Origin: RFSX01 sp964567435 | GTDB taxonomy: Bacteria > Bacteroidota > Bacteroidia > Chitinophagales > Saprospiraceae | Length of the DNA stretch: 64,000 nucleotides | Assembly: GCA_964567435.1 (NCBI GenBank) | Contig: CAZMMQ010000005.1 | Location: 1 to 64,000 of the forward strand | Direction: 5' to 3' | Shown here: positions 15,790-25,443 of the stretch, in pieces | Numbering within the stretch: position 1 is the first letter of the stretch | How the letters are laid out: the number at the start of each line of letters is the position of its first letter | Made by a program: the position numbers and the translations under genes | The notes under the pieces: model-generated | Seen by the model: only the letters and a program-made list of their open reading frames with translations | What the model was told of the DNA's origin: nothing | The model's database searches: none

Positions 15790-16902
15790 TTATTTTCTAG
15801 AATTTGTCAATTTAAATCTCATCTCCATTATGGAGAATCTGCAAAATTTCAATATAGCCATAACTCTTTCCTTATGATTGTCCAGTAATAAAAAGTAATA
15901 AAAGAGCTTTGATTTATTGTCAGACCATTTCCCTACTAGCGTTCCCGATGTTACTGCTTCCAGATACTTCTTGTACTTGGGCAAAGAGGCAGGCAACTTT
16001 ATATCAAAATGCTCATTGAGAAGATCTTGACTCAGTTGCACACCATAGTAGAAGCAAGTAAGCATTTTTTCTTTTTCTAGTTTCTGAAGAAGTGCACTAG
16101 TTTCTTCAGTAGTGAGTGCTCTCAGAGTCTTAACTAAATCTACAAGATGTCTCAGCTGAAACCAGTTGTCCACTAGTCCATGATGCAGTATCATGAGATA
16201 GGCATTGTCCACTTTTGAGAACAGCCTGAGCTCTTTTGAGAGAAGGGTCGTTTTTACGGACTTGGCCTCAAGATTAGTAAATGCTTCAGGACTAATTAGT
16301 GCAGAATTTGTAGCTTGCCAGTGTATCTCAGCATTACACAATATCTTGCCGATGCTGTTATATTTTACCCAAGAATAATCTATATGATAAGCTCTTGATT
16401 CCTCTAGCTTATCGAAATTGCTTTCTTCTTTTAGCTCTACATACCCAAGTGATCTCATGATATGTGCGGAAGCCGAAATGTGGTTTTTCTCTATTGCAAA
16501 ATCTATGTCTACAAAGTCTCTTTGGTGAATATCATTATAAAACATCTCACCTATTGCGATACCCTTATAAGGAATGACATACATGCCTTCTTTTTCATGA
16601 GCAGTTTGTATAGAGATTATTTCTTTGACATAGAACAATTTTCGGAGTAACGTTTTTTTTGATCTAAATTCTAGTTTATTAAGAAATGAATCCGAAAGGT
16701 TTAGATCCGTTCGTTGACTTACTTCGTATAAAGCAGCTTGGAGCTTATGAGCTTGGATGACTGGCCATAATATTTTCTGTTCTATATCAATTTCCTTATT
16801 CTTTATTTCTGCCTGATTACCTAGGTAGAGCTGACAGATATGGAGTATGGAAGACATCATAACTTTCTTATTGGCACTACTAATATCTACTATACTACTC
16901 AT
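15790..16902 (-). CDS. Nucleotidyltransferase family protein (PF14907 type)
   Basis: A 370-residue protein. The segment YVIPYKGIAIGEMFYND followed by QRDFVDIDFAI is the nucleotidyltransferase core: a glycine-containing turn, then acidic DxD residues. The downstream helices (AEIHWQAT, LMILHHGL, LRHLVDLVKTLR) fit the PF14907 NTP_transf_5 family. Members often lie beside peptide-maturation or exporter genes, including lasso-peptide loci. Its ATG overlaps the last four bases of the ABC exporter gene upstream, so the two are translated together. The substrate is unknown. The pairing with an exporter suggests modification of an exported peptide or glycan, but no precursor peptide could be found. 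Confidence 0.8.
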   Translation of the reverse strand: MSSIVDISSANKKVMMSSILHICQLYLGNQAEIKNKEIDIEQKILWPVIQAHKLQAALYEVSQRTDLNLSDSFLNKLEFRSKKTLLRKLFYVKEIISIQTAHEKEGMYVIPYKGIAIGEMFYNDIHQRDFVDIDFAIEKNHISASAHIMRSLGYVELKEESNFDKLEESRAYHIDYSWVKYNSIGKILCNAEIHWQATNSALISPEAFTNLEAKSVKTTLLSKELRLFSKVDNAYLMILHHGLVDNWFQLRHLVDLVKTLRALTTEETSALLQKLEKEKMLTCFYYGVQLSQDLLNEHFDIKLPASLPKYKKYLEAVTSGTLVGKWSDNKSKLFYYFLLLDNHKERVMAILKFCRFSIMEMRFKLTNSRK

Positions 16903-18689
16903 TCGTTATAATTTGAGTCTTTCATCTGATTGTTATACATTTCTGCATACTTACCATTAAGTGCCAATAGTTCATGATGGTTGCCTGTTTCGACCACATT
17001 GCCATGATCAAAAACAACTATCTTATCGGCGATTTTTAGATTATAAACTCTATGTGTAATTAGAATAAGAATTTTGTCTTCCGAGATATCCCTAAGTGTA
17101 CTGAACATCTTTGCTTCAGAATTAGGATCAATAGAAGAAGTAGGTTCGTCCAGAATTATTAGGTCAGCATCCTTGTAGAAAGCTCTGCTTAAAGCCAACT
17201 TCTGCCACTGTCCACCACTAAGTTCCTGACCATTCTTAAACCATCTACCCAGTTTCTGGTCATAAGTCTCAGGCAAGTTTTCTATGAATTTATGAGCTCC
17301 AGATTGCTTTGCTGCTTTAATCGTCATGTTCAATTCATCATTGGTATATGTAGTCCCTATTTGTTCTATTCTTATATTCTCATGCACCGAAAGCTGATAC
17401 TTGGTATAATCTTGATGGATGATAGTAATGCGCTTTCGGAGTTCCTTTAGGTCTAGCTTCTTATAATTGTTATTATCCCATATAATGGTTCCTTGCTGAG
17501 GGTCATAGAATCGACAGAGAAGTTTTATCATTGTAGATTTCCCTGATCCGTTTTCGCCGACAAAAGCAATAACCTTTCCTTTTTTCAATGAAAGATTTAC
17601 CTTATTGATAACAGTAGACTTGTGATCAGGGTAATGGAAGCTTAAATCTTTAATCTCTATACCACTAACTAATTTATCTACAGGTAAAGGTTGTGGGTCT
17701 TGCTGTAGGATGCTGTCTAAACCAAGTAATTCGAAGAGATGGGTGATGAATAATCTATTGCTATATAAAGATACGACAGATGTTAGCAGACTCTGGATAC
17801 TTGCCTGTCCTTTCTGAAAAGCTTGGAAATACATCACAAGATCTCCTATCGTTATTTCACCATGAAAACTTCGCCAAGCAATGAAGGAAAACACAAGAAC
17901 CATAGCAATAATTTCTATCCCTTTGGCCCAGATTGCTGACTGTGCTTTTCCTCTATTTATTTTAAATTTTTCTTCATACAGCTTTAATCGGACGTGTAGA
18001 AATTTTTCTTTTAGTCGTTTGGCAAAACCAAATATCCTAAGCTCCTTGGCGTAGGTGTCTGACGTCAGGATTCTGTTAATATAACGTGACTCTCTCTCTA
18101 AGCTCACACGTTTTTGTTGCCAGAGAAACATTTTTTTCGAGTAGTGCCACTTTACGAATGCAACCGGTATGGCACAAAGAATAAGCACAATCCCTATGGA
18201 CCAATGTAAAAATATCAACAGTGCAGCAAGAGAGGATATGAGCATACCATTCTTAAGTAAATCTGTGAGATTATTAAGAATCTGTATCGGCTTATACATA
18301 GCCTGCGACTGGGCCAAATGAAGAACATCATGGAATTTGGGATTCTCATAAAAACTAATATCTAGCTGGGTCGTTTTGTCTATGACTTTCTTAGACAGAT
18401 GATCTGCTACTAGTTGCTGCTGCGCCTCTGTGGCTAGCTGCTGATAGTTGGTTATTACAGTTTGTAATAGATGGACCAACCCCAATACCCCTATGTATTT
18501 TAAAATCAATGAGAAATCAATCTGACCTGACTTTTCAGTTAAGGTATCGACGATTAATTTGGTGAGATATAAGATTAGAAGTGGAAGGATGGCTTGTATG
18601 ACCTGAAAAATGATATTAATTACCGTCCATTTCTTGCTGGCTTGCCAGACCAGAAGGAGAGCTTTATATATGTGGTTTTTGTAATTCAA
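16899..18689 (-). CDS. ABC exporter, fused permease and ATPase
   Basis: A 596-residue half-transporter of the MdlB/MsbA type. The transmembrane domain covers about 1-310 with five to six hydrophobic segments. The ATPase follows: Walker A VGENGSGKST (378-387), signature LSGGQWQK, Walker B LIILDEPTSSID and switch histidine ITHRV. There is no N-terminal C39 peptidase domain, so it does not itself cleave leader peptides. The start is TTG: the codon two positions upstream is a TAA stop and no ATG precedes the first helix. It is translationally coupled to the nucleotidyltransferase. The substrate could be a modified peptide, lipid or glycan. Confidence 0.88.
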   Translation of the reverse strand: MNYKNHIYKALLLVWQASKKWTVINIIFQVIQAILPLLILYLTKLIVDTLTEKSGQIDFSLILKYIGVLGLVHLLQTVITNYQQLATEAQQQLVADHLSKKVIDKTTQLDISFYENPKFHDVLHLAQSQAMYKPIQILNNLTDLLKNGMLISSLAALLIFLHWSIGIVLILCAIPVAFVKWHYSKKMFLWQQKRVSLERESRYINRILTSDTYAKELRIFGFAKRLKEKFLHVRLKLYEEKFKINRGKAQSAIWAKGIEIIAMVLVFSFIAWRSFHGEITIGDLVMYFQAFQKGQASIQSLLTSVVSLYSNRLFITHLFELLGLDSILQQDPQPLPVDKLVSGIEIKDLSFHYPDHKSTVINKVNLSLKKGKVIAFVGENGSGKSTMIKLLCRFYDPQQGTIIWDNNNYKKLDLKELRKRITIIHQDYTKYQLSVHENIRIEQIGTTYTNDELNMTIKAAKQSGAHKFIENLPETYDQKLGRWFKNGQELSGGQWQKLALSRAFYKDADLIILDEPTSSIDPNSEAKMFSTLRDISEDKILILITHRVYNLKIADKIVVFDHGNVVETGNHHELLALNGKYAEMYNNQMKDSNYNE

Positions 18690-20231
18690 TGGTTAGTTGG
18701 TCAAACTTAAGGAATGAAAGTTGGTTCTGAGGATTAGGCTTAAGAAGAATTATTAGCCAATGTTCAATTTTGGGCTATTCTATAATCGAAATGTTACCGT
18801 TCACAACAATATACTAATCTCTCTCATCTTCAACCTGTCCATTCAGAATTTTATACAAACAGTTCTGGAAGAAGATTAAGTATATGAGTTACTGGTTGGA
18901 GTCTAGGTACCTAGAGGAATAGACTACTTTTTAGTTATCATATTTCTAATACAGAAATTTTAACTTAGACAATCAGCTATTGAGCCATTTCTTATTTGTG
19001 CCTATTTTTTAATGAAACGGTAGCTAAGCGAGATGCGTTTTATATTTTAGTACTAATATTCAGCTTATACGATGTTAGAACAAAATAGATATGAAGACAA
19101 TCGGAATATTTACAGACGATGGACCTATAATAATAGAGGGAAACACTTCTCCTTCATTGGATATCCACCAATTACCGCCTTATTCGCCATTTATAGAGAG
19201 TAGGTTCTATGAATTGTTTATGTATAATTTAGGTAAAGTGAGCTAGACAGCTGATGACAATTATAAATTCTAGTAACATTATTTGAGGCTGAGGTCAACA
19301 ATACATTATAAGTATATCATCCATAGCAGTAATGAATCCATTTTTTACTCTATAGTGTTATCTATAGAGATTGGCCATATTCTAATCGTGCAGGAGATGA
19401 AAATTAAAATATAAAAATATCAAGCCAAGCTATTTCAAATTTAGAAATTAACAACGGTGCAGTGTATAAATCATGCCTGTATTTAGTACTTGAATAGATG
19501 AATAGATATTCTGATTATAAGATACTGAGCCATTCCATATCAGGGATGATCATTCTTTTCATAACTCACATGGGAAGGGTATTGCGATAATTTTCCTTTG
19601 CCATACTGAGAGGTGTACAGGTGACCAATGGACACCTGGCAGACGTTCTCAAATATGGTTATTTCTTTGTTGATACCCCCTCGACAATTATGTGAGTAGA
19701 TGACCTTAGGTTTTATTTTTTCTATGATATAGCAATTAACTAATGGCACCAAATAAGAGCCTCATATCAGCAAACATAAAGTCATAAGGAATTACAATAC
19801 ACTTTGATTAAACTAGTAATTATGAATGACAAAATTAAGTATTCAAGCGACCAGAAGAAAATGCACCACAATGCGATTAAAGCTATTCCAGTTAGGGCAA
19901 AAACTTTTAAAGCAATACTAGCAAACTATGTATCATAACAAGAGTACCTTGGAAAAAGATTTATCTGTTACGGTTGCTAGATGGATTTCAGAGTGAGAAT
20001 TTTTTATAAAATGATAGAACAATATTGATATGTAATGCATTTACTTCGGGGTCTGAAACTAACAACAAAATAGTTAGTTAAGATAAGAAAAGCTTACTAA
20101 GCTTCTATCCTAACTTCATACAAACTATCAGATAGTTTAATATTCTCTAAATCAGTGAAACATCGTCTCAGGATAATCATTAAAGGAGACTAATCATAAG
20201 ACGAAACAAGGTTTTAGATCTAAGATAAAGA
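18690..20231. other. Long gene-poor stretch with decayed fragments
   Basis: About 1.5 kb without a convincing intact gene. It contains an ATP-grasp-like tail (19091-19246, plus) and short isolated frames such as a 38-residue one at 19822-19938 (plus) and a 70-residue one at 19540-19752 (minus), neither of which I can support. Stops in all frames and AT-rich sequence suggest genes eroded after loss of function. Confidence 0.55.
19091..19246 (+). pseudogene. ATP-grasp enzyme, C-terminal remnant
   Basis: A 51-residue frame ending in a stop reads FTDDGPIIIEGNTSPSLDIH, then QLPPYSPFIESRFYELF. DGPxxIEGNxxPxLDxxQ is the C-terminal metal- and ATP-binding segment of sugar-transfer-associated or carboxylate-amine ATP-grasp ligases, which are normally over 300 residues. 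A stop codon lies directly before the ATG and nothing matching the rest of the enzyme is visible upstream. It is most likely a truncated remnant. It hints that the locus once encoded a small-molecule or peptide-tailoring pathway. Confidence 0.5.
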
Positions 20232-22037
20232 TTAATTAGATTGTCTCAGGATTTGATCCAGTCTCATTTTTATATCTGTGTATTTTTTTATATGTTGTTT
20301 CTGTTTTTCATTTCGAGCTTTGTGCGGTCTGAGTGTACGCCAATACTCTATTTCGGATATTATTTCAGATACCATGACATTCAATTTGCTTGCATAATTC
20401 AGCATCTCCGCAGTATTTCCATTGTTATATAAACATTCCACAATAAGCAAAGTATTGTCGGAGAAACCCTCAGAAAGGTTATAGGCTCTCTTTGCATATT
20501 GGAGGGCCTCGGAATAGTGGCCTATACTATATAGATAACTTGCGTAGTCATGTAAGAGTTTGACATTGTATGGATCATGGTGTAGTGCCTTATAATAGTC
20601 ATTTGCAGCGATTTCATTATTGCCTAGTTTTGCATTCGCCCTTGCAGTTTGTTCTAAGATTATTTTCTTGTTATAAAAATTATTAATGCGGGACAAAGTA
20701 TTTAGTGCTTCTTGTGGTTGCCCTCTACGCAGTAGGACCTCTGCAGTGTAGGACCTGCTTTTGGCCTTTCTGTAATTAGAAAAAAATACCAAACATAATA
20801 TACTGCACAAAAGAAAAATTATTCCACAAACTCTTGATCTCAAAGAAACCAGCTTTCTTGGGCTTCTATGAATAATAGCGATGCATAGTGACATAATTAC
20901 TGGTAGACCTTGAAATCGTCCAAACTGATTGTATACAATACCATAGATCAAACCAAGCCATAAAAATGAAAGTGACGAAAAAAGTGCAGCATAAGTCGAT
21001 CCTTCTATTTCTTTGGTACGACAAAGACTAAAAATGCAGGATGCGAAGATGATAAGATAGGACAACAGGCCTAGTAGCCCTTGTTCTGCAATTATTTGGA
21101 AAAACCAATTATGTGCATGGTTAAACATACCAGGATTCTGAGCTTGCCATTTGCCATACCCTCCAAGTCCAAACTGTGTAACTTCTTCTTTCCAGTTATT
21201 CTTCCCAACACCAAGAATGGGAGATTTTATAAATAGTCGAGCACTGTTTTTCCACATCTCTAGCCTGTCATTCTGCTGATCGAATTCGGCTAAGAGTCCA
21301 ACTTTATTGGTGACGGATTCTTTGTTCTTTTTAAAGATACCAAAGCATATTCCACCTATAACAATAGTGGTAAGTAATAAATAAGCCATCCTAGATAGAC
21401 TAAATCTATTTCTTGAACTAATTAGGTATAATGCAGTAATGATGAGGCAAAGAAGTACCTGCAGAGAACCTGATCTATAAATAACTATACTGAGTGATAA
21501 TAGTATAAGGCTAGAAAAAATTGAAATTGCTTTTCCTTTTTTAAAAGGAAGAATAAATGGCAATAATGTTACGACAAGAGAACCCAAATAATGAGTATTG
21601 GTTAGTACAATTTTATGTGGTTGACCGTGTAAGTATAGCTCTGAGTATATGATAATCCCAAGTGAAGTGACTCCTATGATCAATAATAACAGACGGAATA
21701 TTATCTGATAATAGGCCGTCCATTCTATACTGAGAAAAAGTCTATAAGCTAGGTAAAGCAGTAGTATCGTGCAGCCGCCGTAAATCGCCTGGAAAGGATT
21801 CAGTGCCCAATTAGCTGATATAAATGATAAAACTATAATAAATAACCATCCTAAATCAGCTAAGCTAAAGTTGAGTTTTTGGTTTCTAGAAAGCAAAAGT
21901 TGGAAACTATAAGCTGCCAATAAGCAAGAAACACCAATTGCTCTAGCTTCCGGGGCAATACTTACTAATTTTGTAGGTACGAGTAATACAGAAAACACTA
22001 TAACCAAGATTGCAATAGAATTTTGCATCCATTGCAT
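20232..22037 (-). CDS. O-antigen ligase/polymerase-like protein with TPR tail
   Basis: A protein of about 601 residues with ten or more hydrophobic segments, followed by a soluble tail. The Wzy_C region is recognisable by SPILGVGKNNW and then FNHAHNWFFQIIAEQGLLGLL, the conserved periplasmic loop with the catalytic histidine in this family. From about residue 410 the tail has TPR-like repeats (LRRGQPQEALNTL, ANDYYKALHHDPYNVKLLHD, YSEALQYAKRAYNLS). Family members join or polymerise surface glycans in the inner membrane, facing the periplasm. A TTG at 22070 would extend the frame by 11 residues; the ATG just before the first helix is preferred. It is flanked by long gene-poor DNA, with no partner glycan genes except the family 39 glycosyltransferase. 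Confidence 0.85.
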   Translation of the reverse strand: MQWMQNSIAILVIVFSVLLVPTKLVSIAPEARAIGVSCLLAAYSFQLLLSRNQKLNFSLADLGWLFIIVLSFISANWALNPFQAIYGGCTILLLYLAYRLFLSIEWTAYYQIIFRLLLLIIGVTSLGIIIYSELYLHGQPHKIVLTNTHYLGSLVVTLLPFILPFKKGKAISIFSSLILLSLSIVIYRSGSLQVLLCLIITALYLISSRNRFSLSRMAYLLLTTIVIGGICFGIFKKNKESVTNKVGLLAEFDQQNDRLEMWKNSARLFIKSPILGVGKNNWKEEVTQFGLGGYGKWQAQNPGMFNHAHNWFFQIIAEQGLLGLLSYLIIFASCIFSLCRTKEIEGSTYAALFSSLSFLWLGLIYGIVYNQFGRFQGLPVIMSLCIAIIHRSPRKLVSLRSRVCGIIFLLCSILCLVFFSNYRKAKSRSYTAEVLLRRGQPQEALNTLSRINNFYNKKIILEQTARANAKLGNNEIAANDYYKALHHDPYNVKLLHDYASYLYSIGHYSEALQYAKRAYNLSEGFSDNTLLIVECLYNNGNTAEMLNYASKLNVMVSEIISEIEYWRTLRPHKARNEKQKQHIKKYTDIKMRLDQILRQSN

Positions 22038-22070
22038 TTGGAATCTAAAACTTGATTCAGATGATTTCAA

Positions 22071-22700
22071 ATTGTGTTTATCTAGGAATTGAAAGTTGCA
22101 AAATAGTAATCTTTATAAAAAAATAAGTTATTAATCTTTAGACAACCCAGGTGCTGAATTGAGTATTACTGTACAAATACATCAAGGTTGCCATCTCTTT
22201 TTAAATCCATTAATTCCATGTCCTTGATAGGAGGACATAAGGTTTTATCTGCATTATACTATTCTCATAACTGGATGAAGAGCAATTATTAGCTAAGTGA
22301 CAAGTAGATGGAGTAGTAGGTTGTTATTACTACAAAGTCATTGAACAAACTTTAACAATACCTGTCAGTTACTATTTCTTTCTTTGTTGTCTAAAGATAC
22401 TTCAATGAATCTAAATTTGACAATGTACTCGTGCATTTAAGTACCAATCCTGGAAAAGTAGATATCTATAGGTAATTTGATTTTTACTTATTGTATGGAA
22501 GAAAAGGAAAAGAACGAATAATGAAGTTTTGCGTAGGCCAATAATTACCTAATGGATTTGGGACTGCCTTTTTTGACAAAAAGGAATTTTTACAATAAGG
22601 AAAGGATCTACAGTGTTGGAATATAAATCAGACGGTAATGGTCTCATATTTGCCTGCCGATTACATTGTTATTATTCAAGCAAATATTTTCTTACTCTGA
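22071..22700. other. Gene-free stretch before a decayed T9SS tail
   Basis: About 630 AT-rich bases with stops in all frames. I see no intact gene, RNA or repeat. The T9SS-tail fragment that follows suggests it is the eroded body of a secreted-protein gene on the plus strand, but the sequence is too decayed to identify it. Confidence 0.45.
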
Positions 22701-22826
22701 GTATTCGTTCAGTTTGTGGAGACTTTTCAGAACCAAATTATACTTGATTTTTTGCCCCGAGTCTACTATTTGAAAGTTTATGATGACACTAGATTTGGAG
22801 TGGAGAAAATAGTGGTTGTTGATTAA
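22701..22826 (+). pseudogene. T9SS sorting-domain remnant
   Basis: A 41-residue frame bounded by stops ends with FLPRVYYLKVYDDTRFGVEK and then IVVVD. This is the typical last strand pair of a type A T9SS C-terminal sorting domain (LxxGVYxLKV...KIVV). The frame is interrupted upstream by a TGA at about 22698 and the proline-asparagine-rich start of the domain is missing. It is the tail of a formerly secreted protein. The stop at 22824-22826 is close to the convergent glycosyltransferase gene. Confidence 0.5.
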
Positions 22827-22842
22827 AGTGTGCACACCACCC

Positions 22843-24240
22843 TCACTTACCAACTCTACATACTACATATCTTACCGACCTACCCACTTCATTACAGTTT
22901 GGTGGCAATCCTAGATGGCTATCTACCAGTATTAGATCATGCTCCTTATGAGGATCCAGAGAGATATAACCAAGCCTGTTCATGTAGGCTGAAAATTCCC
23001 AACGCTGAGCGACTTCATGAGAAGTGCTTAGAATAGAATGAGGTTGGACGGTATTAACCAAGTGATATGCATCCTCTAAAATTTGCTTATCCCGGAGCGG
23101 AAAAAGCATACCGACTACTAATGCAGGAATCAAAAGGATAGCCAAAACGTGGTTCACCTTGCGTAGCTTATGGAAATAGGTACTCTCCAATTTCTTATAG
23201 ATTAACTCAAAATATTCCTGATAGAAATACACAACAGCAAGGACAAAGAAAGGTATGCCAGGTAGTAAATACATTCTATGCTGCTTCAAGGAAAAGATAT
23301 ATGGCAGGATTGCTGATAAGCCTATAAACAAAAACAACCAAGCTTCCTTGCTAGGAACCTTGATCTTTTTTGGACTCAATTGATGTGCGAAAAACAATAA
23401 CAATGCTAAGATGATAGGTACAATTAGTTCTGATACTAATTTGATTATAATAGAAGCATTATGGCTGACGGTTACTTCATTCTCATTTGCCAATGATGCA
23501 AAAACTTGTTTGGATAAATAATTATCAAAGTAAACCTGAGCAGGATGAATTGTACTGTAAATCGTAACAAAAAATACAATTGGAACAGCTAAGAATACCA
23601 AAATGTAGGAAGTCAATATTCGTAATCTATCCTGTCTATAAATTAAAAATAGACTGATCGGAATAAACAATAAAAAGAATGCAGCTACTCCCTTAGTCAT
23701 AACAGCAAGAATAAAAAACAGCGCAGCCAAGAAGTAATCCATGACATATTGACCAGCTTTAATTCTTATTATGAAATAACTTGTGGCTAAGCAAAACAAC
23801 GTCATTGTCGTATCCAAAATAGCATGTCTATAACCCCAAAATACTACTGGCGTTATCAGCCACAAGAGAATAGAAAAATAAGCAAGTGCCTTTGATTGAT
23901 TATTAAGACTCAAAGCACTTGCATTTAACCGTATAAGCCACACTGTAGACAGAAATATTATACAAGTGAAAAATCTTTCTACATAAATACTTGTGCCCAA
24001 CACCTTATATAACCAGCTCAATAACCAGAACTGAAGCGGCGGATGTGAATGAAATATTCTATCGTTGACCATAGAAAAACAGGGTTCCCAATAACTGCCG
24101 ATGCCTGCACTCAGATTTCTTGCTATACAGGAATAGAATACCCCATCCAAAAACATACCATCACTTAACCAGAAAGGGGCAAAAAGAAGGAGGGCAAAAA
24201 GAAGGAGAAAGCTTAAGTGTGGTTTATTAAGAAACTTCAT
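22843..24240 (-). CDS. Family 39 glycosyltransferase (ArnT/PMT-like)
   Basis: A 465-residue integral membrane protein with about ten hydrophobic segments. The first periplasmic loop (DGVFYSCIARNLSAG, then HSHPPLQFWLLSWLYKVLG) carries the acidic residue and HPPL pattern of PMT/ArnT-type enzymes, which transfer sugars from polyprenyl phosphates to lipids or proteins. The long frame begins with GTG at 24252; the ATG at 24240 (MKFLNKPHLSFLL) directly precedes the first helix and is chosen. It stands alone, divergent from accA. Acceptor and sugar are unknown; lipid A or a glycan made with the O-antigen-ligase-like neighbour are possibilities. Confidence 0.85.
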   Translation of the reverse strand: MKFLNKPHLSFLLLFALLLFAPFWLSDGMFLDGVFYSCIARNLSAGIGSYWEPCFSMVNDRIFHSHPPLQFWLLSWLYKVLGTSIYVERFFTCIIFLSTVWLIRLNASALSLNNQSKALAYFSILLWLITPVVFWGYRHAILDTTMTLFCLATSYFIIRIKAGQYVMDYFLAALFFILAVMTKGVAAFFLLFIPISLFLIYRQDRLRILTSYILVFLAVPIVFFVTIYSTIHPAQVYFDNYLSKQVFASLANENEVTVSHNASIIIKLVSELIVPIILALLLFFAHQLSPKKIKVPSKEAWLFLFIGLSAILPYIFSLKQHRMYLLPGIPFFVLAVVYFYQEYFELIYKKLESTYFHKLRKVNHVLAILLIPALVVGMLFPLRDKQILEDAYHLVNTVQPHSILSTSHEVAQRWEFSAYMNRLGYISLDPHKEHDLILVDSHLGLPPNCNEVGRSVRYVVCRVGK

Positions 24241-24453
24241 CAGATTAAGCACGATTATATCTGTATAAAAGTAATAAAACTAAGAATGCCACCATTATAG
24301 CTTTTCCAACAACATTAACATACATTGATTTCATCTAACTATCTCATTATCAAGATACTACATCTTAAACAAAATACTATCTCTCCTCTTTGCTTCAATT
24401 TGTCATCCAAACATAAGAAACGGTCAAAAATGGATGCTTAACTTAGTCGCCGC

Positions 24454-25416
24454 ATGGTATTCCTAGAATTCGAAAGACCGTTAGAAAAGCTTTATGAACA
24501 GCTTGATAAGATTCAGCAAATCGCTGAAGAAGGCGATATAGATGTTACAAGTCAACTCAAGGAGTTAGAGTTGAAGATTAAGTCCAAAACCAAGGAAATA
24601 TACGCCGAACTGACTGGTTGGCAACGAGTACAACTATCAAGACATCCAGAACGACCTTATTCTCTATTCTATATGGAGAATATCTTCAAAAAATTTATCG
24701 AACTCCATGGAGATAGAAAATTTGGAGATGACAAAGCGATCGTTGGAGGGATGGCTAAGTTAGGTGACCAGCCAGTTGTAATTATAGGGCACCAAAAAGG
24801 GGTCAATACCAAAATGAGGCAATATCGTAACTTCGGTATGGCGAACCCTGAAGGCTACAGGAAGGCACTGCGCCTGATGAAAATGGCCGAAAAATTCAAT
24901 TTTCCTGTAATCTGCTTGATAGATACACCTGGCGCTTATCCTGGCATAGAAGCCGAGGAACGTGGTCAGGCTGAAGCCATAGCAAGAAATCTGATAGAGA
25001 TGGCCCAACTTAAAGTGCCAATCTTATGCTACATTATAGGTGAAGGTGCCTCTGGAGGGGCTTTAGGGATTGGCTTGGGTGACAAAGTCTTTATGTTGGA
25101 GAATACCTGGTACTCAGTCATTTCTCCAGAATCTTGTTCGTCTATCTTATGGAGAAGTTGGGACTATAAAGAACAAGCCGCTGAGGCATTAAAACTTACC
25201 CCAGAGCATATGCTTAACTTTGGTCTAATAGATGATATTATCAAGGAACCTCTTGGTGGTGCACATCAAGAGCCAGATAAGATGGTCAAAAATCTGAGAA
25301 GCCATATGAAAAAAGAGGTAGCTCAGTTAATGAGCCTAACGCCACAGAAAAGAATCAAAGAGCGAATAGATAAATATTCCAAAATGGGTCGGTTCAAAAA
25401 GACCAAATCCAGTTAA
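24454..25416 (+). CDS. accA: Acetyl-CoA carboxylase carboxyltransferase alpha
   Basis: A 320-residue protein of full family length. It has the alpha-subunit N-terminal helix pair (FERPLEKLYEQLDKIQQI), the segment WQRVQLSRHPERPY, and the crotonase-fold core with GHQKG, NFGMANPEGYRKALRLM, DTPGAYPGIEAEERGQ and GEGASGGALGIG. It pairs with the beta subunit (AccD, not in this window) to carboxylate acetyl-CoA, the first step of fatty acid synthesis. The cytoplasmic enzyme is followed by dapA after 27 bases, probably in one transcript. Confidence 0.96.
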   Translation: MVFLEFERPLEKLYEQLDKIQQIAEEGDIDVTSQLKELELKIKSKTKEIYAELTGWQRVQLSRHPERPYSLFYMENIFKKFIELHGDRKFGDDKAIVGGMAKLGDQPVVIIGHQKGVNTKMRQYRNFGMANPEGYRKALRLMKMAEKFNFPVICLIDTPGAYPGIEAEERGQAEAIARNLIEMAQLKVPILCYIIGEGASGGALGIGLGDKVFMLENTWYSVISPESCSSILWRSWDYKEQAAEALKLTPEHMLNFGLIDDIIKEPLGGAHQEPDKMVKNLRSHMKKEVAQLMSLTPQKRIKERIDKYSKMGRFKKTKSS

Positions 25417-25443
25417 CTTTTATAACCTTATAAATCCGATTAT

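Noticed and set aside
19540..19752. 70-codon minus-strand frame in the gene-poor stretch
   Set aside because: No family features, no neighbour context and surrounding DNA is decayed; not enough to call a gene.
19822..19938. 38-codon plus-strand frame (MNDKIKYSSDQKK start)
   Set aside because: Short, isolated and unsupported. Considered as a peptide precursor, but it has no leader-core pattern and is on the opposite strand to the exporter.
25222..25229. GGTCTAAT inside accA (another at 35285-35292)
   Set aside because: Single octamers expected by chance in 64 kb; they show that only the paired, 12-base-spaced copies at the island ends carry weight.
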